Assembly: GCA_022690815.1 (NCBI GenBank)
Contig: JALCZJ010000008.1
Span: 23,507-87,506 of the forward strand
Length of the DNA stretch: 64,000 nt
Direction: 5' to 3'
Source of the DNA: Ferrimicrobium sp.
GTDB lineage: Bacteria > Actinomycetota > Acidimicrobiia > Acidimicrobiales > Acidimicrobiaceae
In this document: positions 8,617-17,758 of the stretch, one piece after another
How the letters are laid out: each line of letters begins with the position of its first letter
Position numbering within the stretch: position 1 is the first letter of the stretch
Program-made: the position numbers and the translations under genes
Notes under the pieces: model-generated
Database searches by the model: none
What the model saw: the letters and a program-made list of their open reading frames with translations, nothing else
Told to the model about the DNA's origin: nothing

Positions 8617-10441
8617 GGTTATCGTCGCACTCGTTCTCGTCCCTTTGGTCTCAGTGGTGCTAGTCATGCCTGGACACGAGCGACTCGCTGCCTACAAGGA
8701 TAGGATCACCCTGACGCAAGCGCCCGGGGTGGTGAGTGGATCCGGACCCCTCTCGATCGATTTTCGTTTTTCGGGCACCACCAACAACGCAGAAGCCTTT
8801 CTTGTGGTCTATCCGAGCACCTCATCACGCTCACAACTGCGTCAAACCCTCCACCAAGGTCCCGGTGGCTCACCACTGGCACTCTCTCGGCCGATGCCGT
8901 TGGCTAACATACGTGGGTCCGGCGGCGGTTATCGTCTGCGCTCACCTATCTTCTCTGATATCTCCTGCGGCGCTGACTGTGCTGGCGTCTACCCAGTCGA
9001 ACTCCGTATCGCCAATAGTCAAACCGGTGTCACCGTGAGCCAAGTCATTCTTGGTATACCTTTTTTCCCATCAGGTGACGCAGCAACCACTCCACTCGGT
9101 GTTGCCGCAGTCCTTCATGTCGAACTACCTGCGTCTGCTAAGACCGTCGACCCGGCGTTGGTGAACCTCTCGAGTTCACCAGCTGCGGCCAGCATCTCGG
9201 TCGGAGGCAGGCTCGGTACGTCGATCGCGGATCAGATCCGGTATGCCAAGCTCGTTGGCCCCTCGACTTTACATCAGCGCATCCTCTCACCCTATGCTTC
9301 CTCCCAGGCGGGCTGCGCGAATCCTCAATTCTCTTCGCTTATCGGTTTTGGTGCCCGCCTCGGGTTATCAGCACAGGTCAATGGGACCGACACTGGCGCG
9401 GCGGTCTTTGACACGGTGCCGAGCCGAGCCGAGTTGGGTGCCTTGCATCGACAAAGGGTGAGCGTCGCAGTGGTACCAGACACGGTGCTTGGTAAACTCG
9501 CTTCGGTGCTCTCGGTGTCAGATCCAGCGCACGTGCGAACCATGGGTCTCACGTTGTTGGGGTCGAGCCAACAGCTGAGCACTGAGTTGGCGAACGCGAC
9601 CACGCCGGACGGATACCAGCGCTTGTTGGCCGACCTTGCCCAATTCTATTTTCAGGCCCCTGCCCAAAATGGACGAGTGGCGACGATGGGTGTCAACGTT
9701 ACGACACCCCAACAGCTCCAATCTCTGGTGGCGGTTCTCGATCGCCTCCATAGCACCTCGCTTTTTCAACTCGAGACGCTTAGTCAAGCAGCGAATTTGC
9801 CGAGCAGCCAGATCGCTGAGTCCGATCTCAGTCTCGCCACGTCATCACCCCACTGCCCGACCGTGAATCGATCACTGCGATCAGCGTTGAATCGCCTCAG
9901 TGGATTGACTTCGGCTGACACTGGATCGCATAGTCCGCTCAATGGTTTGATCGGACTAGCACAGCTTGCGACCGGTCGAGAGCCAACGCTCGGTCGGCAA
10001 GCTGCTGTGTCACTCGAAGAGCAGGAACGAAGACTGCTCGCCAACGTGCAGTTGGTGGGATCGAGGACGATTACCTTGACCTCTCATAGCGTGTCAGTGC
10101 CGCTGACCTTGTCGTCAACATTGCCCTTCCCGATCAGTGTGAAGATGTCGATTCACTCATCTGAGATCGCGTTTCCCAAGGGCTCCACACGGAGTCTCTC
10201 TCTGAAGCGGGGGACCCAAACCGTTGCCCTCCCGGTCGTCGTCAAGGCTCTTGGAACCTTCGCGGCGTCGGCGGTCGTCGCAGCGCCCAATGGCAACGTG
10301 TTGTTGAGCACCACGCTGACGGTGCATTCAACCGGCTTTTCGACCGTTGGCATCGTCTTGACCGTTGGGGCAGCATTGGTCTTGATCTCCTGGTGGGTGC
10401 GTACCGCGCGACGGCACCACAAAAAGCCGAGGGATGTGTGA
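8597..10441 (+). CDS. DUF6049-type actinobacterial membrane protein upstream of murJ
   Basis: This is a large exported protein held in the membrane by an N-terminal hydrophobic segment (LRVIVALVLVPLVSVVLVMPG) and a C-terminal helix (TVGIVLTVGAALVLISWWV) followed by a basic cytoplasmic tail. The middle, about 550 residues, is Ser/Thr/Ala-rich and extracytoplasmic. Length, topology and position directly before murJ match the family represented by M. tuberculosis Rv3909 (DUF6049); its function is not established. TTG 8597 preceded by GGAGGG gives a sensible anchor at the start; an upstream in-frame start at 8465 would overlap the acetyltransferase by 150 bases. The stop overlaps the murJ start (GTGA). 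Confidence 0.78.
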   Translation: MSHLSLRVIVALVLVPLVSVVLVMPGHERLAAYKDRITLTQAPGVVSGSGPLSIDFRFSGTTNNAEAFLVVYPSTSSRSQLRQTLHQGPGGSPLALSRPMPLANIRGSGGGYRLRSPIFSDISCGADCAGVYPVELRIANSQTGVTVSQVILGIPFFPSGDAATTPLGVAAVLHVELPASAKTVDPALVNLSSSPAAASISVGGRLGTSIADQIRYAKLVGPSTLHQRILSPYASSQAGCANPQFSSLIGFGARLGLSAQVNGTDTGAAVFDTVPSRAELGALHRQRVSVAVVPDTVLGKLASVLSVSDPAHVRTMGLTLLGSSQQLSTELANATTPDGYQRLLADLAQFYFQAPAQNGRVATMGVNVTTPQQLQSLVAVLDRLHSTSLFQLETLSQAANLPSSQIAESDLSLATSSPHCPTVNRSLRSALNRLSGLTSADTGSHSPLNGLIGLAQLATGREPTLGRQAAVSLEEQERRLLANVQLVGSRTITLTSHSVSVPLTLSSTLPFPISVKMSIHSSEIAFPKGSTRSLSLKRGTQTVALPVVVKALGTFAASAVVAAPNGNVLLSTTLTVHSTGFSTVGIVLTVGAALVLISWWVRTARRHHKKPRDV

Positions 10442-12039
10442 TCAAGCAACTCAAACGACTACTTTTTGGCACTCGTGAGTCGGCGAGCCAGAATGCGGCC
10501 CTGCTCGCGGCCGGGACGCTGACCTCGCGGCTGACGGGTCTGATCAGACTGGTTGTACTCGCTGTGGTGCTCGGTGTCCGTCCGCTCGCAGATGCCTACA
10601 ACCTTGGCAACAATACGCCCAACATGCTCTACGATCTGTTGTTGGGTGGGGTGATCTCGGCGACGTTGCTGCCAGTCCTCTCTGCGCGCTTTAGCGTTGC
10701 AGGGCGTCGACTGGGCAACAGGAGCCAAGCTACGATTCTGACCTTGGGCGTTGCGGCGTTGTTGATCGCGACGGTCATTTTCGAACTCCTTGCCCCGGTG
10801 ATCATCAGTCTCTACACCATCGCCAATCACCATGGTTATGCTCCGGCCCAACGAGAGCTCGCTGTGGAGCTGTTGCGCTTGTTTGCACCCCAACTGTTTT
10901 TCTACGGCGCAATCTCGCTCTTTACAGCGGTGTTGAATCTGCGAGGCAACTTTGCCTCGGCAGCCTTTGCCCCAATCGCCAACAACGTCGTCGCGGTGTT
11001 GTCACTCGTGCTCTTTGCTGCCCTCTATCCAGGCGCAAATCTCAACGTGGTGCTGGCTCACTCGGGGGCCGCCTTGATCCTTGGACTCGGTTCGACCGCT
11101 GGGGTGGCGGCGCAAATGTTGGTACTGTTGCCAGTCCTCTTCCGTCTGGGAATCGAGTTTCGCCCATCATTCTCGGTGCGAGATCCAGCGGTCAAAGAGA
11201 TGTTCTCACTCTCGTCTTGGACGGTTGGTTTCGTCATCGCCAACCAAGTAGCGGTCTTTGTCGTGCTCGCGATCGCTGATCCGCGACCTGGCTTTGTTAG
11301 TGCCTACAATTACGCCTACCTGTTCTTCCAGCTCCCGTATGCGATCGTCTCCCTCTCGATCATGACGGCGCTCCAGCCGAGGCTCGCTCGCCTCTGGGCA
11401 ACCAACGATCGGTTGGGGTACGCTACGAACCTGACTCGCGCCTTGCGTGCCAGCGTCGCGATTACCTTGCCGCTGGCGGCGGTGATGTTGGTCGGTGCAC
11501 CGGTTGGGCTGGATCTTGTGTTGCGCTACGGGGCGGTCGGGCTTTCTGGTGTGCACCTGACCGCTGAGGCCCTCCAGGGCTTTGCCGTCGGACTCCCTGG
11601 TTTTGCCCTGTTTCTTTCGATTGTCCAGGGCCTACAGGCGACACGGAATGCCCGAGTCGTGTTCATGCTCTATGTCGTGGAAAACGGTCTCAATATCGTG
11701 CTCGCCTTTGTGCTGGTCGGTCACTACGGTGTCGAAGGGTTGACCCTAGCGCTATCGATCGCCTACACGGTTGCCGCACTGCTTGGCCTCGTAATCCTGG
11801 CTCGCATGCACGCGTTGCGGGCCCCTGGGGACCTGCTCCGTGTCTGGGGGCGTCTCGGGTTGCTTGGAGCGATCGCAGCGGTCGTGCTCTGGAGGTTGTT
11901 GCCGTCGATCGATGGTCCAAGGAGCCTCGGATTTGTGTTCCAAACCGTGGGCTCACTACTGATCGCTGCGGGAATCTTTGTGGTGCTCAACGCGCTGGCA
12001 GCTAGACTGACCCGCCAAAGAAGGGAGCTGCAGCGATGA
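10438..12039 (+). CDS. murJ: Lipid II flippase MurJ (MviN)
   Basis: MurJ moves the peptidoglycan precursor lipid II across the membrane and belongs to the MOP transporter superfamily. The sequence is almost wholly hydrophobic helices, about 14, with the family N-terminal pattern TLTSRLTGLIRLVVLAVVLG, then DAYNLGNNTPNMLYDLLLGG and SATLLPVLSARF. The extra cytoplasmic pseudokinase of mycobacterial MviN is absent, because the protein ends after the last helix at about 533 residues. GTG 10438 overlaps the DUF6049 stop, a better start than the GTG at 10393. The degV gene begins 4 bases inside its 3' end, so the genes form one operon. Confidence 0.95.
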   Translation: MIKQLKRLLFGTRESASQNAALLAAGTLTSRLTGLIRLVVLAVVLGVRPLADAYNLGNNTPNMLYDLLLGGVISATLLPVLSARFSVAGRRLGNRSQATILTLGVAALLIATVIFELLAPVIISLYTIANHHGYAPAQRELAVELLRLFAPQLFFYGAISLFTAVLNLRGNFASAAFAPIANNVVAVLSLVLFAALYPGANLNVVLAHSGAALILGLGSTAGVAAQMLVLLPVLFRLGIEFRPSFSVRDPAVKEMFSLSSWTVGFVIANQVAVFVVLAIADPRPGFVSAYNYAYLFFQLPYAIVSLSIMTALQPRLARLWATNDRLGYATNLTRALRASVAITLPLAAVMLVGAPVGLDLVLRYGAVGLSGVHLTAEALQGFAVGLPGFALFLSIVQGLQATRNARVVFMLYVVENGLNIVLAFVLVGHYGVEGLTLALSIAYTVAALLGLVILARMHALRAPGDLLRVWGRLGLLGAIAAVVLWRLLPSIDGPRSLGFVFQTVGSLLIAAGIFVVLNALAARLTRQRRELQR

Positions 12040-12875
12040 GTGTGGCGGTTGTTGTGGATTCGGCGTCAGATCTGCCCAATGAGCTTGCAGACGCCTTGGA
12101 TATCCGTCGTGTGCCGCTGACTATCAGTCTCGATGGTGTCGACCACAAGGATGGTACCGAGCTCTCGCGAGAGCGCTTCTGGGAGCTGGTTCGCACGGCT
12201 GAGGAGCTCCCGAAGACCTCGGCCCCTTCGCCCGCCGAATTCGATGCCGCCTTTAGCGAGGCGTTGGATGCTGGTGCTAGTCACGTGATGTGTTTCACCA
12301 TGACCCGGGATCTCTCGGCCACGTACCAGTCGGCGGTGACAGCCGCGAGCGCCTTTTCCCATCGCGTTTCGGTGCTCGATACCCGAACGTTGACCATCGG
12401 TGAAGGGCTTGTCGCGATTGGGGTAGCACGCGCAGCCCAAGACGGAGCGTCACCGGATACGTGCCAGGCACTCGGTGCTTCGTTGATCGAACGAATCCGA
12501 ACCTTTGGCACGCTTGACACCCTCGACAATCTTCGTAAGGGCGGCAGAATCGGGGCCGCTAGTGCTCTGCTGGGCACGCTGATGTCGTTTAAGCCCTTGA
12601 TCGAGGTACGTGATGGCGCCATCTTGGCGGCGGGCCGGGTTCGTACTCGCAAGACGGCGCTCACCGCGCTCCTGGAGAAGTTCGAGGGTAATGGCCCGTA
12701 CCAGCAAGTTGGACTCGTCCATGCGATGGCCCCGGACCTCGATGAGGCCTTGACGCGGGTCAAGGTGGTGACGGGCGTCGACGATGTCATCGTCACGGTG
12801 ATGGGTGCTACGATCGGAACACACGCGGGACCAGGAGCTCTCGGCATTTCGGTGGTCAAAGGCGAAGTAAGCTAA
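12036..12875 (+). CDS. DegV-family fatty-acid-binding protein
   Basis: DegV proteins bind a single fatty acid; in Firmicutes (FakB) they hand it to the kinase FakA. Signature motifs are seen: VVVDSASDLP at the N-terminus (first ligand region), TSAPSPAEF, then SHVMCFTMTRDLSATYQSA, RVSVLDTRTLTIGEGL, LDNLRKGGRIG, and the C-terminal IGTHAGPGALGI. The length of 279 residues is normal. The start overlaps murJ by four bases (ATGA), so translation is coupled. No FakA kinase gene is in the window, and the role in a cell-wall operon is not known. Confidence 0.93.
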   Translation: MSVAVVVDSASDLPNELADALDIRRVPLTISLDGVDHKDGTELSRERFWELVRTAEELPKTSAPSPAEFDAAFSEALDAGASHVMCFTMTRDLSATYQSAVTAASAFSHRVSVLDTRTLTIGEGLVAIGVARAAQDGASPDTCQALGASLIERIRTFGTLDTLDNLRKGGRIGAASALLGTLMSFKPLIEVRDGAILAAGRVRTRKTALTALLEKFEGNGPYQQVGLVHAMAPDLDEALTRVKVVTGVDDVIVTVMGATIGTHAGPGALGISVVKGEVS

Positions 12876-12896
12876 ACGCATAAGGAGGGAATCCAG

Positions 12897-13235
12897 ATGG
12901 GTGAACGACACGGTGAAACCGAGGCGCAACGCGACCTCGCGTCACGCGCAACGGAGTGGGTCGACGAGATCACGAAGTTTCTCCAGAATAAGGCCGTCTC
13001 CCCGTTATTCTGGTTGGCTCGAGCCATCATTTTCGGCCTCGTTGGCATTGTCTTGGTGATCGTCGCTGCGGTGTTGACCGTCGATGCGTTGGTGAAACTG
13101 CTCGACGCCTATCTCTTTGCCGGGCGCGTCTGGATCACCTACTTCGTCATCGGTGGTCTCGCGTTGGTGGCGTCGATCTTCGCTTGGCGCAAGATGGGTC
13201 GTTACCGGTTCCACCCGCAACAAGCGTCGACCTAA
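12897..13235 (+). CDS. Small two-helix membrane protein
   Basis: A 112-residue protein with a charged N-terminal 40 residues and two hydrophobic helices (LARAIIFGLVGIVLVIVAAVLTV and WITYFVIGGLALVASIFAW), ending in a basic tail. It resembles small integral membrane proteins sometimes annotated as holin-like in Actinobacteria, but no functional motif is visible. AAGGAGG lies close upstream of the ATG, so translation should be efficient. It follows degV by 21 bases and is probably the last gene of the murJ operon. Function unknown. Confidence 0.75.
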   Translation: MGERHGETEAQRDLASRATEWVDEITKFLQNKAVSPLFWLARAIIFGLVGIVLVIVAAVLTVDALVKLLDAYLFAGRVWITYFVIGGLALVASIFAWRKMGRYRFHPQQAST

Positions 13236-13375
13236 GCGGGGCTCAGTGCTATCGACCTCGACAGTCGGGTGGGAATCAGTTGTTGTGGCGATGGGTTGTA
13301 CAGGTATCAAAGGAAGAGCATGCATGCTGAAGGTAACGCAGGCTGATCGCTAGGGCTGTCGTCAACTCAACACGA

Positions 13376-13465
13376 GCGTCACGCCGAGCCCAAGCATCAC
13401 GGCGAGGCCAAACGTCACGGCGAGCCCAAGCATCACGGCGAGGCCAAGCATCACGCAGAGGTATA
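13376..13465 (+). repeat. Five 18-bp tandem repeats just before trxB
   Basis: Five 18-base units run head to tail: two close variants alternate (GCATCACGGCGAGGCCAA and ACGTCACGGCGAGCCCAA), giving a 36-bp higher-order period, and the last unit degenerates. The array ends 19 bases before the trxB start. In the plus-strand frame it would read as His/Lys/Glu-rich repeats (HHGEAK/RHGEPK) ending at a TAG, but there is no ATG, GTG or TTG to start that frame. It may therefore be a 5' leader element or a remnant. Confidence 0.85.
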
Positions 13466-13484
13466 GAGGAGAACGAGTTCAACG

Positions 13485-14456
13485 ATGACCGAAGATGCCA
13501 AGGTAGTTATTATCGGATCCGGGCCGGCCGGACTTACGTCAGCGATCTATGCTGCACGGGCTGACCTTAGCCCTGTTGTTCTCGAAGGAGAGCCCTCGTC
13601 GACCTCGGACCAGCCGGGTGGCCAGCTGATGTTGACCACCGAGATCGAGAACTTTCCGGGATTCGTCGATGGGATCCTCGGTCCCGAGTTGATGGCGAAT
13701 TTTCGTGCTCAGGCCGAACGCTTTGGTGCCCGGATGCATGGCGCGAAGGCGTCTCGTATCGATTTCTCCGGCCCACAGCCTTTGATCTGGGCGTCGGATT
13801 CTTCGTCGGACGAACCGACCTACCGTGCTGACGCCGTAATCATCGCCACCGGTGCCCGTTCGATCATGCTTGGAATCGATGACGAGCTTCGACTGGTGGG
13901 TCATGGAGTGTCGACGTGTGCGACCTGCGATGGCTTCTTCTTCCGCGGACATCACATCGCGGTTGTTGGCGGTGGTGACTCTGCGCTGGAGGAGGCGCTG
14001 TTCCTGACCAAGTTCGCCGAGTCGGTGACCATTATCCATCGGCGTGATCAACTTCGAGCCTCGAAGATCATGCAGGATCGGGCGATGGCCAACCCGAAGA
14101 TTAGGTTCCTTTGGAATCGACAAGTGGTGGAGCTCCATGAGGAGGGTGGTTCCCTCCGAGGCGTCACGCTCCAAGATACGACCGGCGAGGGTCGCGAACG
14201 ACACGATTTCACCGGTCTTTTCGTTGCCATTGGCCATGCCCCGAACACCGACGTGTTCAAAGGTGAACTTGAGATGGACGATCTTGGTTACATCATTACT
14301 CAACCTGGGTCGACGGCGACGAGTGTTCGTGGCGTTTTTGCGGCTGGTGACGTGCAGGATCACCTCTATCGTCAGGCGATCACTGCAGCTGGGTCGGGCT
14401 GCCAGGCGGCACTCGACGTAGAGCACTACTTGGCAAGCCGCGAGTCTTCCAAGTAG
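13485..14456 (+). CDS. trxB: Thioredoxin-disulfide reductase
   Basis: TrxB passes electrons from NADPH through FAD to thioredoxin in the cytoplasm. The FAD-binding start is VVIIGSGPAGLTSAIYAARA, the NADPH-binding motif is VVGGGDSALEEALFLTKFA, and the redox site is CATCDG (family CATC). The end has GVFAAGDVQDHLYRQAITAAGSGCQAALD, the usual FAD-contact motif. Length of 323 residues is typical. AGAGGAGAA precedes the ATG. The gene sits 250 bases before trxA, as in many actinobacteria. The 18-bp repeat array lies in its leader. Confidence 0.97.
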   Translation: MTEDAKVVIIGSGPAGLTSAIYAARADLSPVVLEGEPSSTSDQPGGQLMLTTEIENFPGFVDGILGPELMANFRAQAERFGARMHGAKASRIDFSGPQPLIWASDSSSDEPTYRADAVIIATGARSIMLGIDDELRLVGHGVSTCATCDGFFFRGHHIAVVGGGDSALEEALFLTKFAESVTIIHRRDQLRASKIMQDRAMANPKIRFLWNRQVVELHEEGGSLRGVTLQDTTGEGRERHDFTGLFVAIGHAPNTDVFKGELEMDDLGYIITQPGSTATSVRGVFAAGDVQDHLYRQAITAAGSGCQAALDVEHYLASRESSK

Positions 14457-14705
14457 CCGATTGACTAGACTGGTAATAGTTGTGAACGCAACTACTGATA
14501 TGCAACGATCCGGCGGGTAACGGTCGACATGGTTTCTCGCAGGCCGGTCGAGTTAGCTAGGCTTGGCCAACGTTGCAAGACTGACGAATTTGCCATACCA
14601 GTAAGTCTGGGCCAGTAAGTTTGGGATAATGACTTTGGGTAGAGTTGCATTTGGACAAGATAGCGAGATTCATGGGAATTATGGATTTCGGGAATGGAGT
14701 GAGAA

Positions 14706-15038
14706 ATGAGCGTAGAGATCATTGAACTAAACGATCAGAACTTCGATGAGCGGATCAAAGCGGCGACGACCCCGGTACTAGTAGACTTCTGGGCAGAGTG
14801 GTGTGGACCGTGCAAGATGATTGCTCCAATTCTCGAGGAGATCGCCGAGGACAAGGGCGGAGAGCTGACGATTGGGAAGTTGAACGTCGACAACGCTCTT
14901 GGAGTGGCTCGGAAGTTCGAGATCATGAGCATTCCGACCCTGATGCTGTTCCGCGATGGCGAGCCAGTCAAGAGGATCGTGGGAGCGATGTCGAAGAAGG
15001 CATTGCTCAAGGAACTGGATCCGGCGCTCGCTGGTTGA
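14706..15038 (+). CDS. trxA: Thioredoxin
   Basis: This is a classical cytoplasmic thioredoxin of 110 residues with the active site WAEWCGPCKM, the cis-proline segment MSIPTLMLFRDGE and the C-terminal GAMSKKALLKEL. It reduces protein disulfides using electrons from TrxB, encoded upstream. The ATG follows GGAGTGAGAA. The stop codon overlaps the likely TTG start of the next gene (TTGA), so the cwlM-like gene is probably translated by coupling. Confidence 0.97.
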   Translation: MSVEIIELNDQNFDERIKAATTPVLVDFWAEWCGPCKMIAPILEEIAEDKGGELTIGKLNVDNALGVARKFEIMSIPTLMLFRDGEPVKRIVGAMSKKALLKELDPALAG

Positions 15039-16009
15039 ACCCCCCAGCGAGGATCGATCCTTCGAACTCTGAGGCGAGCCTGGCTGATGTCGTGGCTCGG
15101 CTCGAGAAATTGGGCTTTGGCCCAACCACTGGGTCGGCTGGCCTCACAGAGGCCATTGAGGCCTTTCAACTGTCTCGGGGCATCCCCGAGACGGGGGAGT
15201 GCGATCAAATTACCTGGAGGAGCCTCGTAGAGGCCGGTTTTGCCTTTGGGGATCGAGTCCTCTATTTCCGTAATCCGAGCTTCCGTGGCGACGATGTTGC
15301 CTGGCTTCAGGAGCGGCTCGGCAACCTCGGTTTTGATCCTGGGCGTGTCGACGGTATCTTTGGACCTCGCACCAGAGACGCACTCCAAGATTTCCAATCG
15401 AATGTTGCGCTGCCCGCCGACGGTATCTGTGGTGGGGCAACCGTCGATGAGTTGCGCCGGGTGTTTGGGCGATCGAGCGAACACATTCACGGAGTTCGCG
15501 AACGCCAGCGTCTTCGCGTGCGGAAAAAGCCGCTGAGTGAGGCGTCCGTTGCCGTTTTTGGTTCATTACTCCTCGAGCAGCAATCAGAGTTGCTTGCCCA
15601 GCGCCTCCGAACACGAGGGGCTAGAGCGGTGGCCATTAATGATGGTGATCAGTCGCGACTCGCCACGACCGCCAACACTAGGCAGTTGGACCTGGTAACC
15701 TATTTCGATTTCTCGACCTTTGGCGTGCAGGTGGCCTACTATTCGGGTTTTCGTTACACGTCACCCGCTGGCATGCTCTTGGCAGAGATTGTTTCAGATG
15801 CACTTGAGCATCTTGGCCTGCCCATCCCAGTCAGCACGCGCGGAATGACGTTACCGATTCTTCGGGAGACCAGAATGCCAGCCGTATCTATCGCCATCGA
15901 CCACCCCCACCACTGGCTGATCCTGGGACCAGAAGTGGTCGAGGCGGTCGCAGGCGCGATCGAACGTTTTCTCGTCGACCCGGAGCCAGAGGCACAGGCG
16001 ACAATTTAG
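15035..16009 (+). CDS. cwlM: CwlM-like protein: two peptidoglycan-binding modules plus degenerate amidase domain
   Basis: The N-terminal half has two peptidoglycan-binding type 1 modules (SLADVVARLEKLGF...LTEAIEAFQLSRGI and DDVAWLQERLGNLGFDPGRVDGIFGPRTRDALQDFQ). The C-terminal 180 residues align in outline with an N-acetylmuramoyl-L-alanine amidase (Amidase_3), including the late RETRMPAVSIAI segment. However, I do not see the usual DPGHGG zinc site near its start, and the LSLHxN-like strand is replaced by VTYFDFSTF. In mycobacteria CwlM is a non-catalytic regulator of peptidoglycan synthesis encoded right after trxC, as here. The TTG start overlaps the trxA stop. A catalytically dead regulatory role is inference. 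Confidence 0.82.
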   Translation: MNPPARIDPSNSEASLADVVARLEKLGFGPTTGSAGLTEAIEAFQLSRGIPETGECDQITWRSLVEAGFAFGDRVLYFRNPSFRGDDVAWLQERLGNLGFDPGRVDGIFGPRTRDALQDFQSNVALPADGICGGATVDELRRVFGRSSEHIHGVRERQRLRVRKKPLSEASVAVFGSLLLEQQSELLAQRLRTRGARAVAINDGDQSRLATTANTRQLDLVTYFDFSTFGVQVAYYSGFRYTSPAGMLLAEIVSDALEHLGLPIPVSTRGMTLPILRETRMPAVSIAIDHPHHWLILGPEVVEAVAGAIERFLVDPEPEAQATI

Positions 16010-16025
16010 CTCGTCGACGGACTAG

Positions 16026-17099
16026 CTAGGCGCGAGGACGCGCGTACTCGTTCACCATCTCTTGGGCAACGCCATCTCGGAACTGCTGCGGTGGCGACTT
16101 CATGAAGTACGCGGATGGTCCGAGCAGTGGACCACCTTCACCACGGTCGAGGGCGATCTTGGCACAGCGGACGGCATCGATGATGACACCAGCGCTGTTG
16201 GGGGAGTCCCAGACCTCGAGCTTGAGTTCGATATTCAATGGGACATCCCCAAAGTTGCGACCTTCGAGTCGAATGTAGGCCCATTTGCGGTCTTCAAGCC
16301 ATGGAACATGATCGGATGGCCCGATGTGCACGTCGTTGGCCTCGATGCCATGATCGATCTGACTGGTGACCGATTGAGTCTTGGAGATCTTCTTAGACTC
16401 AAGGCGCTCGCGCTCGAGCATGTTCTTAAAGTCCATGTTCCCACCGACGTTGAGCTGATAGGTGCGGTCGATGACGAGCCCACGGTCTTCGAAAAGACGA
16501 GCAAGCGTGCGATGTACGATCGTGGCACCGACCTGGCTCTTGATGTCGTCGCCGACGATCGGAACCCCGGCGGCGGTGAACTTGGCGGCCCACTCGGGAT
16601 CGGAGGCGATGAAGACGGGAATTGCGTTTACGAAGGCGACCTTGGCATCAAGGCAGGCCTGTGCATAGAACTTCTGCGCCTTCTCAGAACCCACCGGTAG
16701 ATAGGCGACGAGAACGTCGGCCCGTGCCGCCTTCAGTGCCTCGACGACATCGACTGGCTCGAGTGGAGATTCCTCGATGGATTCGCGATAGTACTTGCCG
16801 AGGCCATCAAAGGTTGGCCCTCGCTGGACCGTCACCTGGCTTTCGGGGACATCAGCGAACTTGATGGTGTTGTTGCGCCCAGCGAAGATCGCCTTGGAGA
16901 GGTCGACCCCAACCTTGGTGGCATCAACGTCGAAGGCCGCGACAAACTCGAGGTCGCTGACGTGATAGTCACCGAGCTGCACATGCATGAGACCCGGAAC
17001 CTCATCGTCGGGACTTGCGTCTCGGTAATAGTGGACTCCCTGAATTAACGAGCTAGCGCAGTTACCGACGCCGGCGATCGCGACACGTACTTTTGACAT
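16026..17099 (-). CDS. ino1: Inositol-3-phosphate synthase
   Basis: This enzyme converts glucose-6-phosphate to 1L-myo-inositol-1-phosphate with NAD, the first step to phosphatidylinositol and mycothiol in Actinobacteria. The NAD-binding start is [18 protein letters not shown]; further family segments are [58 protein letters not shown] and [19 protein letters not shown]. From ATG 17099 the protein has 357 residues, the normal length of the short actinobacterial form. The frame continues upstream without recognisable sequence. It lies downstream of padR on the same strand with a gap of 28 bases, the ino1-padR pairing also seen in mycobacteria. Confidence 0.95.
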   Translation of the reverse strand: MSKVRVAIAGVGNCASSLIQGVHYYRDASPDDEVPGLMHVQLGDYHVSDLEFVAAFDVDATKVGVDLSKAIFAGRNNTIKFADVPESQVTVQRGPTFDGLGKYYRESIEESPLEPVDVVEALKAARADVLVAYLPVGSEKAQKFYAQACLDAKVAFVNAIPVFIASDPEWAAKFTAAGVPIVGDDIKSQVGATIVHRTLARLFEDRGLVIDRTYQLNVGGNMDFKNMLERERLESKKISKTQSVTSQIDHGIEANDVHIGPSDHVPWLEDRKWAYIRLEGRNFGDVPLNIELKLEVWDSPNSAGVIIDAVRCAKIALDRGEGGPLLGPSAYFMKSPPQQFRDGVAQEMVNEYARPRA

Positions 17100-17127
17100 C
17101 GTTCTCCCCATTTCCTTTCTCTGTTGC

Positions 17128-17751
17128 TTACCGCGAGAGCGTCTGGTGCTCTCGAAGACTTTTAAGTTCTCGCTCGATCCACTGCTGCTCGGCATCGAGT
17201 CGATACTCGAGCCCTTGTCGTACTTGACGAAGGCCTGGTGAGGCGGTGGTGACCTGGCGTAGATCGCGAATTCGTTCGTTGATGCGGCTGAGCCGTCGCT
17301 CGAGGAGTGAGAGGCGTTCGTCCTCATCGAGGCGAGCGCTAAAGGCCAACGCGAACCAGAAGGCACGATCATCGTCGATGTCGATGTTGCGGAGCATGAT
17401 ATCGAGTGCCTCTTGGCCGGCTTGGGTGATGGTATAAACCTTGCGGTTGCGGTGCCCAAGGGCTGGTTGATCGGCGTTCTGGAGTAGCGCGAACTCGGCC
17501 GCGAGCGCTCCGGACAGCTGGCGTGGATCGAATCGAGTTCTCTGACTCGAGCCGGTTGCAGAGCCAATGAATCCACGGCGTTCAAGTTTTGCCAGTGCTG
17601 GATAGAGCGATCCCCATGACATGGTCATGATGGCCCCGAATGCGGTATCGATGCGGCGCTTGAGTTCGTATCCATGCATACGCTCCTCAGCAAGAAGACC
17701 GAGGAGGACCAGCTCGGTTGCTGATCCGTTGGAGTACGAGGCGGTGGGCAT
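17128..17751 (-). CDS. PadR-family transcriptional regulator
   Basis: The N-terminal winged helix-turn-helix is typical of Pad[24 protein letters not shown], then [21 protein letters not shown] and [18 protein letters not shown]. The C-terminal part is helical with many Arg/Glu/Leu residues, forming the dimerisation coiled coil. Length is 207 residues. It is encoded just upstream of ino1 in the same direction, and mycobacteria have a PadR gene in the same position, so control of inositol synthesis is a reasonable inference. A promoter with a near-perfect dyad lies directly upstream, consistent with autoregulation. The ATG is only about 7 bases from the -10 box, so the transcript may be leaderless. 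Confidence 0.92.
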   Translation of the reverse strand: MPTASYSNGSATELVLLGLLAEERMHGYELKRRIDTAFGAIMTMSWGSLYPALAKLERRGFIGSATGSSQRTRFDPRQLSGALAAEFALLQNADQPALGHRNRKVYTITQAGQEALDIMLRNIDIDDDRAFWFALAFSARLDEDERLSLLERRLSRINERIRDLRQVTTASPGLRQVRQGLEYRLDAEQQWIERELKSLREHQTLSR

Positions 17752-17758
17752 TCACATC

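Noticed and set aside
13340..13467. His/Lys/Glu repeat peptide encoded by the tandem repeats before trxB.
   Set aside because: The plus-strand frame has a TGA upstream and no ATG, GTG or TTG before the repeats, so it is not a supported gene, though the repeat itself is real.
16026..17585. Long version of the ino1 frame (519 codons).
   Set aside because: The extra N-terminal 160 residues overlap padR antisense-like and are Ser/Pro/Arg-rich; the conserved NAD-binding start is at ATG 17099.
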